Source: Alphaproteobacteria bacterium
GTDB lineage: Bacteria > Pseudomonadota > Alphaproteobacteria > Paracaedibacterales > VGCI01
NCBI GenBank assembly: GCA_019746225.1
Contig: JAIESE010000017.1
Span: 1 to 59,745 of the forward strand
Direction: 5' to 3'
Length of the DNA: 59,745 bases
This document shows, piece after piece, positions 16,521-26,045 of the stretch. The position numbers were made by a program, and so were the translations under genes. Position 1 is the stretch's first letter; each line of letters begins with the position of its first letter. The notes beneath the pieces were generated by a model. It worked only from the letters and a program-made list of their open reading frames with translations. It was not told the origin of the DNA and ran no database searches.

Positions 16521-17263
16521 CGACCCCACAATCACCAGAACGAATCGCCAAGCGCATGGCCCGGGCAGGTTTATGTTCACGTCGTGACGCGGAACGCTGG
16601 ATCTTTGACGGTCGCGTGACCATTGATGGGGTCATTCTCAACACCCCGGCCATTATCGTGACGGACGAAATGGACATTCGCGTTGATGGAAAGCCTATCA
16701 CCCAAGCCCCGGCGGCTCGAGTGTGGCTGTATCACAAGCCAGCGGGCCTGTTGACCACCCATTCTGACCCCCAAGGGCGTCCCACCATTTTTGAAACGCT
16801 TCCTGACTTTTTGCCTCGCGTGATTTCCGTCGGACGCCTGGATCTCAATTCAGAAGGATTGCTTCTGTTGACCAACGACGGTGAGTTGTCTCGGTATGCA
16901 GAGCTTCCCGCTACAGGATGGGCGCGCACCTACCGCGTTCGTGTGTTTGGGGAAGTGGATCACCAAGCTTTGAAGGACCTTGAGAATGGTATTACGGTTG
17001 ATGATGTGACTTATGGTCGTATCGAGGCTGAAGTTATTGATGGCCCGGATGAAAATACACGTATGAATACCTGGATTACTATGACCCTTTATGAAGGTAA
17101 GAACCGCGAAATCCGCAAAGTTTTGGCTCACCTAGGTCTTCGCGTGAATCGCCTTATTCGCATCACCTATGGCCCCTTTTCTTTAGGGGAATTAGAGCCA
17201 GGGGAGGGGACGGAAGTGCCTTCTGAAGAGGTTGAAAAGATTTTTGGGAATAAGGGATCCTGA
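16517..17263 (+). CDS. rluB: Ribosomal large-subunit pseudouridine synthase, RluB/RsuA family
   Basis: A 248-residue RNA-modifying enzyme. An N-terminal S4 RNA-binding domain (residues about 8-60: ERIAKRMARAGLCSRRDAER) is followed by the pseudouridine synthase domain with the catalytic GRLDLNSEGLLLLTNDG motif, where the second Asp attacks the uridine. The second family motif LYEGKNREIRKVLAHLG is also present. RluB modifies 23S rRNA near the peptidyl-transferase centre; assignment to RluB rather than RluE/RluF or RsuA rests on overall resemblance. Translation is coupled to the upstream hydrolase by a 4-base overlap. A palindromic repeat begins 24 bases after the stop. Confidence 0.9.
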   Translation: MTTPQSPERIAKRMARAGLCSRRDAERWIFDGRVTIDGVILNTPAIIVTDEMDIRVDGKPITQAPAARVWLYHKPAGLLTTHSDPQGRPTIFETLPDFLPRVISVGRLDLNSEGLLLLTNDGELSRYAELPATGWARTYRVRVFGEVDHQALKDLENGITVDDVTYGRIEAEVIDGPDENTRMNTWITMTLYEGKNREIRKVLAHLGLRVNRLIRITYGPFSLGELEPGEGTEVPSEEVEKIFGNKGS

Positions 17264-17286
17264 GGTATGGTTTTTCCACCTATCAC

Positions 17287-17422
17287 TTCATTGCGAGGAG
17301 CGAAACGCACTTAAGTGCGTAAGCGACGCGGCAATCCATGTATTTGATTCTCTGACTTATTATGTGTTGAATTGGATATTGAATACATGGATCGCCACGT
17401 CGTTTCACTCCTCGCGATGACG
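17287..17422. repeat. Palindromic repeat, copy B
   Basis: The whole stretch is one large imperfect palindrome. The outer arms begin CATTGCGAGGAG (17289) and end CTCCTCGCGATGACG. The left arm contains a perfect 12-bp palindrome GCACTTAAGTGC. The inner arms are GACGCGGCAATCCATGTATT on the left and the inverse on the right (AATACATGGATCGCCACGTC), with two mismatches. It shares about 25 bases around CGGCAATCCATGTATTTGAT with copy C at 58946-59096. It fills most of the 289-base gap between rluB and the DUF924 gene. Confidence 0.85.
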
Positions 17423-17552
17423 TAACAATAAATTCAATACCGAATCTATATCTAGCCAAAACTGACGCAGACTAAACTCCAGTTTATCCCTACTTGTTAA
17501 ATCATCCCCTTATGATACCATTAGGGTATAGATCATAATCAGGAGCTCCCAA

Positions 17553-18122
17553 ATGTCTTATAAAGATTTGCCCCAAAACGTTTCCGTTCTCGACTTTTGG
17601 TTTTCACCCGAAGTGCAGCCAAATTGGTTTATCAAGGATCCCAGTTTTGATGAAGAAATTCGAAACCGATTTTTGAAAGAGTATGAAGAGATCATTGCAA
17701 AATTTAAGGATGGTAAAGTCGACGGGATTAAAGATGCCAGGCAAGCTCTCTCTTATGTCATCGTCCTTGACCAATTCTCCCGCAACATGTTTCGGGATAA
17801 AGCAGAAGCTTTTGCGACCGATGATTTGGCCCTCAACATAGCAAAATATACGGTCGAAAAGGAACTGGATCTGGAGTTGACCGAAGGGGAACAATACAAT
17901 TTCCTCTATATGCCTTACATGCATAGTGAAAACCTGGATGAACAAGAGGAAGGTATCCGCCTCTTTTCGAGAATTCCCGGCAATGAGCAAACCGTAGAAT
18001 TCGCTGTGAAACATCGCGATATCATCGCGCGCTTCGGGCGCTTTCCCCATCGAAACGTTCTTTTGGGACGACCCTCCACCCCAGAAGAGGTTGACTTTAT
18101 GTTAGAATTCTTCGGGTTTTGA
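17553..18122 (+). CDS. DUF924 family protein
   Basis: A 189-residue soluble protein of the DUF924 family. Visible hallmarks are the N-terminal VLDFWFSPE, the central VLDQFSRNMFRD, YMPYMHSE in the middle, and the C-terminal FGRFPHRN. The fold is a tetratricopeptide-like helical bundle; the biochemical role of the family is not established. The ATG has a strong AGGAG site 6 bases upstream. It appears monocistronic: upstream is palindromic repeat copy B and downstream a 136-base gap before an unrelated exported protein. Confidence 0.88.
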   Translation: MSYKDLPQNVSVLDFWFSPEVQPNWFIKDPSFDEEIRNRFLKEYEEIIAKFKDGKVDGIKDARQALSYVIVLDQFSRNMFRDKAEAFATDDLALNIAKYTVEKELDLELTEGEQYNFLYMPYMHSENLDEQEEGIRLFSRIPGNEQTVEFAVKHRDIIARFGRFPHRNVLLGRPSTPEEVDFMLEFFGF

Positions 18123-18258
18123 CCTGTGGAGAGATTAAGAGGTAAGGAAGAGCTGAATTCAAGCATTCACTGAAAGCGATGATATATAGGGGATTGATTC
18201 AAAAAATAAGATATGAGAGCATAACTTATTAATATATTTATAAATATGGTTCCTGAAT

Positions 18259-19986
18259 TTGGGAAACAAACAATACCTTAAAAGTTCACTATTCGCTATT
18301 AATGTTTTCATCCTCATTTTTCATTTCCTCATTTTAACATATTCCTGTGAAGGAATGGACCGCGATGCCAATAGTTCTGACGGAAATAAACTTGTGCTAA
18401 GCGAGGTGCCCGGTTCTGTTCAAACATGGGAAAGCATCAATCCCGCTTTTGAAGATCTTGTTAGCTGTTGTGACTCTTCTATCTTTTCTAAGCAGTTTGT
18501 GGCGTATGCAAAACGAGATTGGCAAAGCCTCAAATCCGTCGACCCTGCCTGTTATGACCTTGAGTCGCCTCAGGCCACAAGACTCTCCCTCACCCAATAT
18601 TATAACAAAGCTCTCCAGATATTTAAATTAGACTCTCAGGTGACACGAGATAGATTAAATGCATGTTTTTCAGACATGACTATTTTGGATAAATCAAATC
18701 ACTTTTTTGATCAGGTATTAGTTATTTGGTGTGACCTTCTTCCTCAAATTGATGAATTAAGTGGTCACCGGAAACATACACTCCCCTATGAAGACAAAAG
18801 AAAGCTCATGAGAGCTGCCTGGGCGATCCCAGCCCCCCAAATAATGAGTCGGATGAAAATAATTATAGAGGTGCGAAAAGAGTTTGACGGGGAGGGTGTC
18901 ACATCTATCGTCCTTTCGACCCCTTCAGAAGAGATTCGCGGGCGCATGAGGCTTATTAAGGATTTGAAGCCATCCCTTTTTCCAAAAGAGTCCCCCTATT
19001 ATCTCGATAAGATCATGAAAGAGTTGTTTAACTATTCCAAAGGGCACCTTGAAGTGTTTCAAGAATTGCTTCACCTTGCTGGATTTAGCCCTAATCGCCC
19101 ATTTTATTCTGATCAGAAGAATGAGGAGAGGGCTTTAACTTGGCTTGGGGATTGGATAAGCAAAGGGCTGGAAGAACTTAAAAAGATGCCTGAGATTTAT
19201 AAAACTCTACTGCTGGGAATGGATGAATCTCAACTAAGAGACATTCAAAGGCATCTTCCCAACTGGACACCTGGGCAAGTACGCACTTTTGTTAACACCG
19301 TTGTTGTGCCTTTCCTTCACCAAACCTATAAGGATGATTTTGGTTTTGAAGTTGAAGTTGGTATGAAAAGTGAAGAACGTTATCGCGTCGTCCTGGTTGC
19401 TCTTGAAAACCATAAAGAGGATATTCAGTTCTGGTGTGAGGAGGCCGAAGAGCATTTTGAAGCCCTTCTGCTTCCCGCTATGGTCCAGCCTGGTCATTTA
19501 TCCCTCGCGACAATGGACTATATCAAGGATGTCCTTGGTACTGCCTTGCTTTTGAAGCCCAATACTCTTCAATTCCATTGTAAAAAACTTAAAGATAAGG
19601 CTCATGTTCTTTTTAGGGAGAAAATGAACCTCAGAGAGAAAATTGGTATAATCATTGCCATTCTCGCAGAAGAGAACACAAGAATATTAAATAAGCGATT
19701 GGAGATTCTTGAGGGTTTCTTGGCAAAACAGGAATGGGTTGGTCAAGGTATGGACGCCCATCACCAACGATTGGTTCATAGCCTTCTTTGTATGCCTTAC
19801 CCCTATATAGATAAGATTACACCCAGCTGGAATGTTGTATGTCACAAGTTGCCAAACCTAAAAGAAAGGGCAGATTTTGTAGAAGAAGTTGCGGCTAGTC
19901 CAAGCTTGAATGCGCTAGAAATCCTTCTCCTTCAAAAGTTGGGAAGAAGTGAGGGTGAAAAAGTGGGAAACATTCAAGCTGAGTAA
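18259..19986 (+). CDS. Exported protein of unknown function, 575 residues
   Basis: I do not recognise this family. The N-terminus (KSSLFAINVFILIFHFLILTYS, split by one charged lead) is a signal peptide or anchor; the residues before the only nearby Cys do not form a proper lipobox. The mature part is alpha-helical in character, with many charged residues and scattered Trp. No transmembrane segment follows the leader. The start is a TTG without a clear ribosome site; the first in-frame upstream stop is at 18241, so the start cannot lie far upstream, and internal starts would remove the leader. It stands alone, between a DUF924 gene and the convergent fabZ. Confidence 0.65.
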   Translation: MGNKQYLKSSLFAINVFILIFHFLILTYSCEGMDRDANSSDGNKLVLSEVPGSVQTWESINPAFEDLVSCCDSSIFSKQFVAYAKRDWQSLKSVDPACYDLESPQATRLSLTQYYNKALQIFKLDSQVTRDRLNACFSDMTILDKSNHFFDQVLVIWCDLLPQIDELSGHRKHTLPYEDKRKLMRAAWAIPAPQIMSRMKIIIEVRKEFDGEGVTSIVLSTPSEEIRGRMRLIKDLKPSLFPKESPYYLDKIMKELFNYSKGHLEVFQELLHLAGFSPNRPFYSDQKNEERALTWLGDWISKGLEELKKMPEIYKTLLLGMDESQLRDIQRHLPNWTPGQVRTFVNTVVVPFLHQTYKDDFGFEVEVGMKSEERYRVVLVALENHKEDIQFWCEEAEEHFEALLLPAMVQPGHLSLATMDYIKDVLGTALLLKPNTLQFHCKKLKDKAHVLFREKMNLREKIGIIIAILAEENTRILNKRLEILEGFLAKQEWVGQGMDAHHQRLVHSLLCMPYPYIDKITPSWNVVCHKLPNLKERADFVEEVAASPSLNALEILLLQKLGRSEGEKVGNIQAE

Positions 19987-20183
19987 TGGAACATTTCCTG
20001 TTTTGGTTTTAAAAATGAATTGAAAATAAAATAAATATTTGCAACTTGTGTATCTGTCAAATAGATATTTTGTCATAGCAAGTCGTCCGCCTTTGCAAAA
20101 TGCTACGGCGTGACTCTTCTCGATGATGGCTCGTGTGTTGTATGAATGGGCAAATATCTTGCATATCCCTCCCAAACAACCCC

Positions 20184-20639
20184 CTACCGATCCACAATCA
20201 TCGCGGCAAAGGAGGCTTCGGCAACCAGAACGTCGTCCACATAAGCATCGCCTTTAAATTTCCAGACATTGCCGCGGCTTTTATCTTTAGAGACTTTCAA
20301 TTTTAAGACATCACCAGGGACAACGGGTTTGCGGAATTTGGCTTCTTCAACGGACATGAAATAGACAAGTTTGTTGTCATCAGCACCATTGGACTTCATC
20401 ACCAAAACAGCGGCTGTTTGGGCCATAGCTTCAACAATGAGGACGCCCGGCAAAATCGGCTTTCCCGGAAAATGCCCTTGGAAGTACCACTCATTGATGG
20501 AGACATTTTTTACCCCAACAGCGCTCAAGCCCAGCTGAATATCTTCAACTCGGTCAATGAGTAACATCGGATGCCGATGGGGGATGAGAGACATAATTTC
20601 ATTAACATCAATAGTGTTAACAGATTTTGGATCCTTCAT
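20184..20639 (-). CDS. fabZ: 3-hydroxyacyl-[acyl-carrier-protein] dehydratase
   Basis: A 151-residue hot-dog-fold enzyme that dehydrates 3-hydroxyacyl-ACP in fatty-acid elongation. The catalytic His is in GHFPGKPILPG and the catalytic Glu in LIVEAMAQ; the N-terminus MSLIPHRHPMLLIDRV is typical. I choose the ATG at 20639 because it has AAGGAG seven bases upstream and gives 151 residues, the same as E. coli FabZ. An upstream ATG at 20690 would add 17 residues. It follows lpxD, as usual, but the lpxA and lpxB genes that normally come next are absent. Confidence 0.93.
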   Translation of the reverse strand: MKDPKSVNTIDVNEIMSLIPHRHPMLLIDRVEDIQLGLSAVGVKNVSINEWYFQGHFPGKPILPGVLIVEAMAQTAAVLVMKSNGADDNKLVYFMSVEEAKFRKPVVPGDVLKLKVSKDKSRGNVWKFKGDAYVDDVLVAEASFAAMIVDR

Positions 20640-20692
20640 GGTGTCGGCTCCTTTTTGAAAGTCATGAACAATTACTGTTGATTGAGTCATTA

Positions 20693-21712
20693 TTAATTTC
20701 CTTTTTCAGTAAGTCTTTTGAGCGCAATTGTTTGGCGGTGCCAATCCCGAACGGAAACGGATGGATAACCGGCAACGATTTCACCTTTTCCAATATCCCG
20801 CATGACGCCACTTTGGGCCGCGATCTTGGCCCCATCGCCAACATGAAGGTGACCAGCAATGCCAACTTGCCCTGCCACAACGACAAAACGACCCAATTGG
20901 GAGCTGCCCGCAATCCCCGATTGGGCAACCATCACACAGTTTTCACCCACTTCCACGTTATGGGCTATTTGGACTAAATTATCAAGCCTTGTGCCACAAC
21001 CAATGATGGTATCTGCTTCGGCCCCTCGATCAATCGTTGTGTTGGAGCCGATTTCCACCTCATCCCCGATGATCACCCGCCCCAATTGGGGGATATTCAA
21101 ATGACCATCTTCATCCATATGGAAGCCAAAACCTCTTTGTCCGATGCGGGCACCTGGTTTGACGACGACACGTTTTCCGAGGATGGCATGACTGATGGTG
21201 ACGTTGGGGGCGATGGTGCATTCTTTGCCCAGCTCACAGCCTGTATCAATCACAGTATTCGAGCCAATTTCACAACCCTCTCCAACGATGACATTCGCTT
21301 GAATGACCGCAAATGGACCAATATAGCAATTTTTGCCAATCTTTGCTGTTGAGTGGACGGAGGCTTGAGGAGAAATCCCCCCCTCCTTTCTTATAGAGGG
21401 GTAAAATAAAGCCGCCACTTGACCATAGGCCCGATAGGGTTGAGAAGATACAAGAAGCGTTAGCCCTTTGGGGGCATATTTTTCGAATTCAGGAGAAACC
21501 AAGCAAGCCGAAGCCTTGGTTTGTTTGAATTGGTCAATATATTTGGGATTGTGAAGGCATGAGATGTGTCCCGCATTGGCTTTGTGCAATGGTGAAACAT
21601 CCGTAATAACTTGGTTGGGATCAACGTTTGGGCCCAAGGATGCGCCGCATAGGGCGGCCAGATCTTGAATGGTGTAGGGTCCTGTGTTTTGATAAAAACG
21701 CTCATCTGCCAC
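20693..21712 (-). CDS. lpxD: UDP-3-O-acylglucosamine N-acyltransferase
   Basis: A 339-residue left-handed beta-helix acyltransferase that adds the second 3-hydroxyacyl chain in lipid A synthesis, so the cell makes lipid A. A short N-terminal uridine-binding domain (YTIQDLAALCGASLG) precedes many hexapeptide repeats (IGKNCYIGPFAVI, VGEGCEIGSNTVID and so on). The catalytic His region is VQIAHNVEVGENC, and the C-terminal helix ends the protein. The start is GTG with GGGAGGA upstream. It forms a two-gene operon with fabZ; bamA, which normally precedes lpxD, is not here. Confidence 0.94.
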   Translation of the reverse strand: MADERFYQNTGPYTIQDLAALCGASLGPNVDPNQVITDVSPLHKANAGHISCLHNPKYIDQFKQTKASACLVSPEFEKYAPKGLTLLVSSQPYRAYGQVAALFYPSIRKEGGISPQASVHSTAKIGKNCYIGPFAVIQANVIVGEGCEIGSNTVIDTGCELGKECTIAPNVTISHAILGKRVVVKPGARIGQRGFGFHMDEDGHLNIPQLGRVIIGDEVEIGSNTTIDRGAEADTIIGCGTRLDNLVQIAHNVEVGENCVMVAQSGIAGSSQLGRFVVVAGQVGIAGHLHVGDGAKIAAQSGVMRDIGKGEIVAGYPSVSVRDWHRQTIALKRLTEKGN

Positions 21713-22076
21713 GTATTAAATCCTCCCTTCAAAATTTACATATTCAAGCACAATTTTAATGCCTTTTAGGGACTATAACATATATTAGCCAACATCTTAA
21801 ATCAAAAAGAATAGGGGGTGAGGTCATAGAATTTAATGAACATGATAACAAAAAGTGAGAAAACTAAAACGAATCTTCATATACCTTTAGCTGTCAATGA
21901 GATGTTTCTCATTATTTAAACAATCATGTCATTTCGAGGAGTTTGAGCACGATGTGCTGAAAGGACGTGGCAATGACCGTATTTGTTTACAATATACGGC
22001 ATCTCTCATACCCCTCACCCGCCCCATGCCTCAACTTCGTCGCGGCATGTTGCGACCTCTTGTACGTTCAAAAACA
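21713..22076. other. Intergenic region between lpxD and pccA with degraded repeat
   Basis: 364 bases. It holds the lpxD promoter region (minus strand, next to 21712), a partial palindromic repeat at 21928-21978 and a small hairpin (CCGTAT ... ATACGG, 21977-21999). I see no convincing gene; the open frame at 21897-22169 runs through the repeat and into pccA and has no family likeness. Confidence 0.5.
21928..21978. repeat. Palindromic repeat, degenerate half-copy E
   Basis: GTCATTTCGAGGAG matches the outer end of the repeat family with one change. It is followed by an arm containing the near-palindrome GAGCACGATGTGCT and by GGACGTGGCAAT, the family's inner-arm core. No matching right half is present, so this is a decayed or truncated copy. 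Confidence 0.55.
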
Positions 22077-23993
22077 CTATCCCAACGTAACAAGAAGCTG
22101 ATTACGCGTCAGGGTTTCACCGGGGGTTACGTAGATCTCCATCACGATGGCCTCCGCGGGAGATTTTAAAGCATTTTCCATTTTCATGGCTTCGATCACA
22201 AGAAGAGTTTGTCCTGATTTAACCCTGTCTCCCACCGTAATCGGTAAGGAGATTAAGATGCCCGGCATGGGCGCTGTGACCGTCAGATTCTCAGGGGCCT
22301 TTTCTGGAGGGCGCACATGAGTATACAAATCCCATACTTTGGGGGTCATCACTTGAAGGCGATGCTGCGTTCCTAATAATGACAAATTGAGCCCCATGGT
22401 GGTCAGGCGAACCTGGCCGTAATAAGACTGTTCCTTGCTCTTGGCTGTAAAGCGCCTTTCACGCGCAGACCACTGAAGATCAAGATCAAAAGGTGTCCCT
22501 TCCACCTGAACCGCCCCATCTTTAAGGCTGGTAAAGGTCCCTTCACCATTGTCCACAATGACCCACTCTTCAGAAGGATTTTCCGTGTATGCCTGATGAT
22601 GGATGGACGCTGCAATGGCGGGGATTAATCCTTTGGGAGCGATCGGTAGACCTGGGGTCATCTCTTCCTGAATAAAGGCGGTCGTAAAATCGCCTCCTTT
22701 TACTTTAGAGTGCAACAGCAGTCGTTCCAGAAACCCAGCATTGTGGGTAGGACCTTCAATGATAATTGTCGCTAACGCTTGTTGGAGTTGGTCGATTGCT
22801 TGGTTCCGCTTTGGTGCCCAGGAGATAAGTTTGGCAATCATCGGGTCATAATAGATGCTGATATCAGAACCAGCTTCTACGCCCGTATCCAGGCGTAAAT
22901 TCTCCTTTAAGGGCAAGTCAAATCGGGTGATGCGCCCACTGCAGGGCATGAAGTCTTGCTCGGCATCTTCTGCATAAAGGCGGGCCTCCACCGCATGACC
23001 GGAAAAGGAAATTTGAGATTGGGTGAAGGGGAGGGTCTCATCAGCGGATATCCGAATCATTTGTTCAACAAGATCGATTCCGGTAATCATCTCCGTTACG
23101 GGATGCTCAACCTGCAATCGTGTATTCATCTCAAGGAAGTAGAAGTTTTGATCGCGTGCCACCACAAATTCTATGGTGCCGGCAGAACTATAGCCCACCT
23201 GACGAGCCAAGGCGACTGCTTGTGTTGTCATGGCTTCGCGCAGCTCTGGTGTCATGAAGGGGCTAGGGGACTCCTCAATGACCTTTTGGTGGCGCCGTTG
23301 CAAGGAACAATCTCGTTCCCCTAAATGCACGATGTTCCCGTGGTGATCCCCCAAAATTTGAATTTCGATATGACGAGGGACTTCTATATATTTTTCAACA
23401 AAGACGCGCCCATCTCCAAAACTCGAGAGGGCTTCATGGATGGTGCGCTCCAACCCATCGTCAATTTGGCTTGGGTCAGAGATAATGCGCATTCCTTTTC
23501 CCCCACCACCGGCAGCGGCCTTTAAGAGAATCGGATACCCAAGGTCATTCCCAAGGATTTTCACTTCCTCAGCCGTCGTGACAGGGGCATTGCTACCGGG
23601 AAGCAGGGATATGTTAGCTGTGCGCGCGATGGCTTTGGCTTCGAGTTTGTCGCCCATCATGCGTATAACATCGGGCCGGGGGCCAATAAAGACGAGGCCA
23701 GCTGCTTCAACGGCGCGTGCAAAATCAGCGCTTTCCGATAAGAAACCATAACCAGGGTGAATAGCTTCTACCCCGGATTTTAAGGCTACTGTTATGATCT
23801 CATGGGAATCGAGATAACTTTGAGAGGCGGGAGAAGGGCCGACAAAGAAAGCTTCATCGGCCATATCGACGTGTAAGGCTTGAGCATCTGCTTCTGAGTA
23901 AACGGCAACGGTTTCGATCCCCAGTCGCTGACAGGTTCTCATAATTCGGCAGGCAATCTCCCCCCGATTGGCAATGAGGATCTTCCGAAACAA
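22077..23993 (-). CDS. pccA: Propionyl/acetyl-CoA carboxylase alpha subunit (biotin carboxylase + BCCP)
   Basis: A 638-residue biotin-dependent carboxylase subunit. The biotin carboxylase domain (residues 1 to about 445) opens with FRKILIANRGEIACRI and carries the ATP-grasp loop AAAGGGGKGMR, then RDCSLQRRHQKVIEE and EMNTRLQVEHPVTE. The last 75 residues are the carrier domain with the biotinyl-lysine motif EAMKMEN. The chain carboxylates biotin and hands CO2 to the beta subunit encoded just upstream. The start is TTG with no clear ribosome site, five bases after the stop of the 2TM gene, suggesting translational coupling. The nearby epimerase gene favours propionyl-CoA as substrate, but acetyl- or methylcrotonyl-CoA cannot be excluded. 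Confidence 0.93.
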   Translation of the reverse strand: MFRKILIANRGEIACRIMRTCQRLGIETVAVYSEADAQALHVDMADEAFFVGPSPASQSYLDSHEIITVALKSGVEAIHPGYGFLSESADFARAVEAAGLVFIGPRPDVIRMMGDKLEAKAIARTANISLLPGSNAPVTTAEEVKILGNDLGYPILLKAAAGGGGKGMRIISDPSQIDDGLERTIHEALSSFGDGRVFVEKYIEVPRHIEIQILGDHHGNIVHLGERDCSLQRRHQKVIEESPSPFMTPELREAMTTQAVALARQVGYSSAGTIEFVVARDQNFYFLEMNTRLQVEHPVTEMITGIDLVEQMIRISADETLPFTQSQISFSGHAVEARLYAEDAEQDFMPCSGRITRFDLPLKENLRLDTGVEAGSDISIYYDPMIAKLISWAPKRNQAIDQLQQALATIIIEGPTHNAGFLERLLLHSKVKGGDFTTAFIQEEMTPGLPIAPKGLIPAIAASIHHQAYTENPSEEWVIVDNGEGTFTSLKDGAVQVEGTPFDLDLQWSARERRFTAKSKEQSYYGQVRLTTMGLNLSLLGTQHRLQVMTPKVWDLYTHVRPPEKAPENLTVTAPMPGILISLPITVGDRVKSGQTLLVIEAMKMENALKSPAEAIVMEIYVTPGETLTRNQLLVTLG

Positions 23994-23998
23994 GAAAT

Positions 23999-24331
23999 CT
24001 AGTCTAAATCTTCGATAGATTTTCCACCAGATTTTGTCTTCTTGTCATCCTTTGAGCTTTTTTTCAGCATCGTCTTGACTTGGGTTTCTTCCCACTCAGG
24101 ACTCAAGAAAGGAAAATATTCTTCCAAGGCTTTCAATTGACCAAGACGTGCTCCTTGCAAGCCTGCTGCAATACCAAAGGCCATGATCGGCCAAATGGGC
24201 CAAAATGCCCCAGCGCCATTCAACAACCAAACGAGAATACACCCGGCAGAAACACCTGCGTAAACAACGAGGTTTGTGTAATAAAGACGTAGTTCACGAA
24301 CACGTTCCCGAACTTGAGTTTCTTTGTCCAT
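23999..24331 (-). CDS. 2TM-domain protein in the carboxylase operon
   Basis: A 110-residue protein with two transmembrane helices, about residues 21-38 (LVVYAGVSAGCILVWLL) and 45-58 (WPIWPIMAFGIAAG), flanked by a charged N-terminus and a Lys/Asp-rich tail. The arrangement fits the 2TM domain family, whose function is unknown and which often precedes or follows sensor genes. The ATG at 24331 has GGGAG seven bases upstream; a TTG two codons earlier is less likely. It lies between pccB and pccA, with 67 bases to the former and five to the latter, so it is co-transcribed with the carboxylase. Confidence 0.75.
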   Translation of the reverse strand: MDKETQVRERVRELRLYYTNLVVYAGVSAGCILVWLLNGAGAFWPIWPIMAFGIAAGLQGARLGQLKALEEYFPFLSPEWEETQVKTMLKKSSKDDKKTKSGGKSIEDLD

Positions 24332-24398
24332 TTGCAATCTCCCTAAAAAATTAATCTAATTGATTCTATATTACCAAAAATAACAAGATAAGCTAGCC

Positions 24399-25931
24399 CT
24401 ATAATGGAATATTGTCATGTTTCTTCTGCGGGTTGACAAGGGCTTTGTTGGCCAGCATTTTCAAAGAGCGACACAATCGTAATCGGGTTGTTTGGGGGAG
24501 GATGATGTCATCGATAAATCCCCGGTGGGCCGCAATGAACGGATTGGAAAATTTGTCCCGATATTCTTCTACACGTGCGGCTGTTTGTTCCGGCGAGACT
24601 AAGTCTCCCCGAAAGATAATTTCAACCGCGCCCTTCGGTCCCATGACGGCTATTTCAGCCGTTGGCCAAGCAAAATTAACGTCGCCCCGAATATGCTTGG
24701 AACTCATCACATCATAAGCCCCTCCATAGGCTTTTCGAGTAATTACCGTCACTTTGGGAACTGTGGCTTCCGCATAAGCAAAGAGCAATTTTGCCCCGTG
24801 TTTAATGATGCCGCCTTGCTCTTGTTCGACCCCGGGTAAGAACCCAGGAACATCTACAAAAGTGATAATGGGAATGTTAAAGCAGTCGCAAAAACGAACA
24901 AATCGTGCCGCCTTTCTCGAGGCATTGATATCGAGACAACCGGCCAGAACCATGGGTTGATTCGCAACAATGGCGACAGTCTGCCCTTCTAGGCGTCCAA
25001 ACCCGATGAGAATATTCGGCGCAAAGTCTGGTTGGAGCTCGAAGAAGTCACCATCATCGACAATGCTCAAGATAAGCTCTTTCATGTCGTAGGGCAGGTT
25101 GGAGTTCTTAGGGACAAGCGTGTCCAAAGCTGGATTTATCCGATTTGAAGGATCAGCCGTTTTGCGATTTGGAGGCGCTTCGCGGTTTGACAAAGGCAAG
25201 AAGTCAATCAATCGACGTGCCTGCATTAGGGTCTCAATATCATCCGCACAAGCCAAATCAGCAACACCGGACTGAGAGGTGTGCATGGCAGCACCGCCGA
25301 GATCCTCCGCTGTTACGGTCTCATTTGTTACAGTCTTGACCACATCCGGACCTGTCACAAACATATAGGCCGTGGGTTTTACCATAAAAATAAAATCTGT
25401 CATGGCAGGGGAATAAACGGCGCCACCTGCGCAGGGGCCCATAATCAAGGACAACTGGGGGATAACACCTGAGGCGAGGACATTACGTTGGAAGACTTCT
25501 GCATAACCGGCAAGAGAATCAACACCTTCTTGAATGCGGGCACCTCCTGAGTCGTTCAGGCCAATGAGAGGTGCTCCCACCTGCATGGCTTTATCCATGA
25601 TCTTAGCAATTTTTTCAGCATGGGATTCACTCAGAGATCCACCAAATACCGTAAAATCTTGGGAGAATACAAAGACCAGGCGACCGTTGATTGTGCCGTA
25701 CCCAGTGACAACACCATCCCCGGGGATCGTTTGTTTATCGAGTCCAAAATCTTTCGAGCGATGCTCAACAAACATCCCCCATTCTTCAAAAGATCCTTCG
25801 TCAAGGAGAACATCGAGACGCTCCCGTGCGGTGAGTTTTCCCTTTCCATGCTGACGATCGATGCGTTCTTGCCCGCCACCGAGATGGCAAGCGGTACGCT
25901 TCGCTTCAAGCTGCTTCAGGATCTTTTGCAT
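24399..25931 (-). CDS. pccB: Propionyl-CoA carboxylase beta subunit (carboxyltransferase)
   Basis: A 510-residue crotonase-fold carboxyltransferase that moves the carboxyl group from carboxybiotin to the acyl-CoA. Family marks are the N-terminal [40 protein letters not shown] (oxyanion hole and acyl-CoA site), [16 protein letters not shown] and, in the C-terminal half, [13 protein letters not shown] and [10 protein letters not shown]. The length is normal for PccB. The ATG has GAGGG eight bases upstream. First gene of the operon pccB-2TM-pccA. Together with the epimerase at 15210 it suggests propionyl-CoA is converted to methylmalonyl-CoA. Confidence 0.95.
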   Translation of the reverse strand: MQKILKQLEAKRTACHLGGGQERIDRQHGKGKLTARERLDVLLDEGSFEEWGMFVEHRSKDFGLDKQTIPGDGVVTGYGTINGRLVFVFSQDFTVFGGSLSESHAEKIAKIMDKAMQVGAPLIGLNDSGGARIQEGVDSLAGYAEVFQRNVLASGVIPQLSLIMGPCAGGAVYSPAMTDFIFMVKPTAYMFVTGPDVVKTVTNETVTAEDLGGAAMHTSQSGVADLACADDIETLMQARRLIDFLPLSNREAPPNRKTADPSNRINPALDTLVPKNSNLPYDMKELILSIVDDGDFFELQPDFAPNILIGFGRLEGQTVAIVANQPMVLAGCLDINASRKAARFVRFCDCFNIPIITFVDVPGFLPGVEQEQGGIIKHGAKLLFAYAEATVPKVTVITRKAYGGAYDVMSSKHIRGDVNFAWPTAEIAVMGPKGAVEIIFRGDLVSPEQTAARVEEYRDKFSNPFIAAHRGFIDDIILPQTTRLRLCRSLKMLANKALVNPQKKHDNIPL

Positions 25932-26045
25932 TCAGACACCCTCGTATTAGTCCTCTGACTCATTATAATTTTAAATAAATTAATAATTTATCAACAAAAG
26001 GGGGAGATAATTAAAACTGAAGGGAAATATAGTTAGGAGTTAAAA

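Noticed and set aside
20072..20132. Possible sixth palindromic repeat (GTCATAGCAAGTCG ... CTCGATGATGG)
   Set aside because: Only about nine of eleven end bases match, the right end is too different, and the inner core GCAATCC is missing; a chance or heavily decayed copy.
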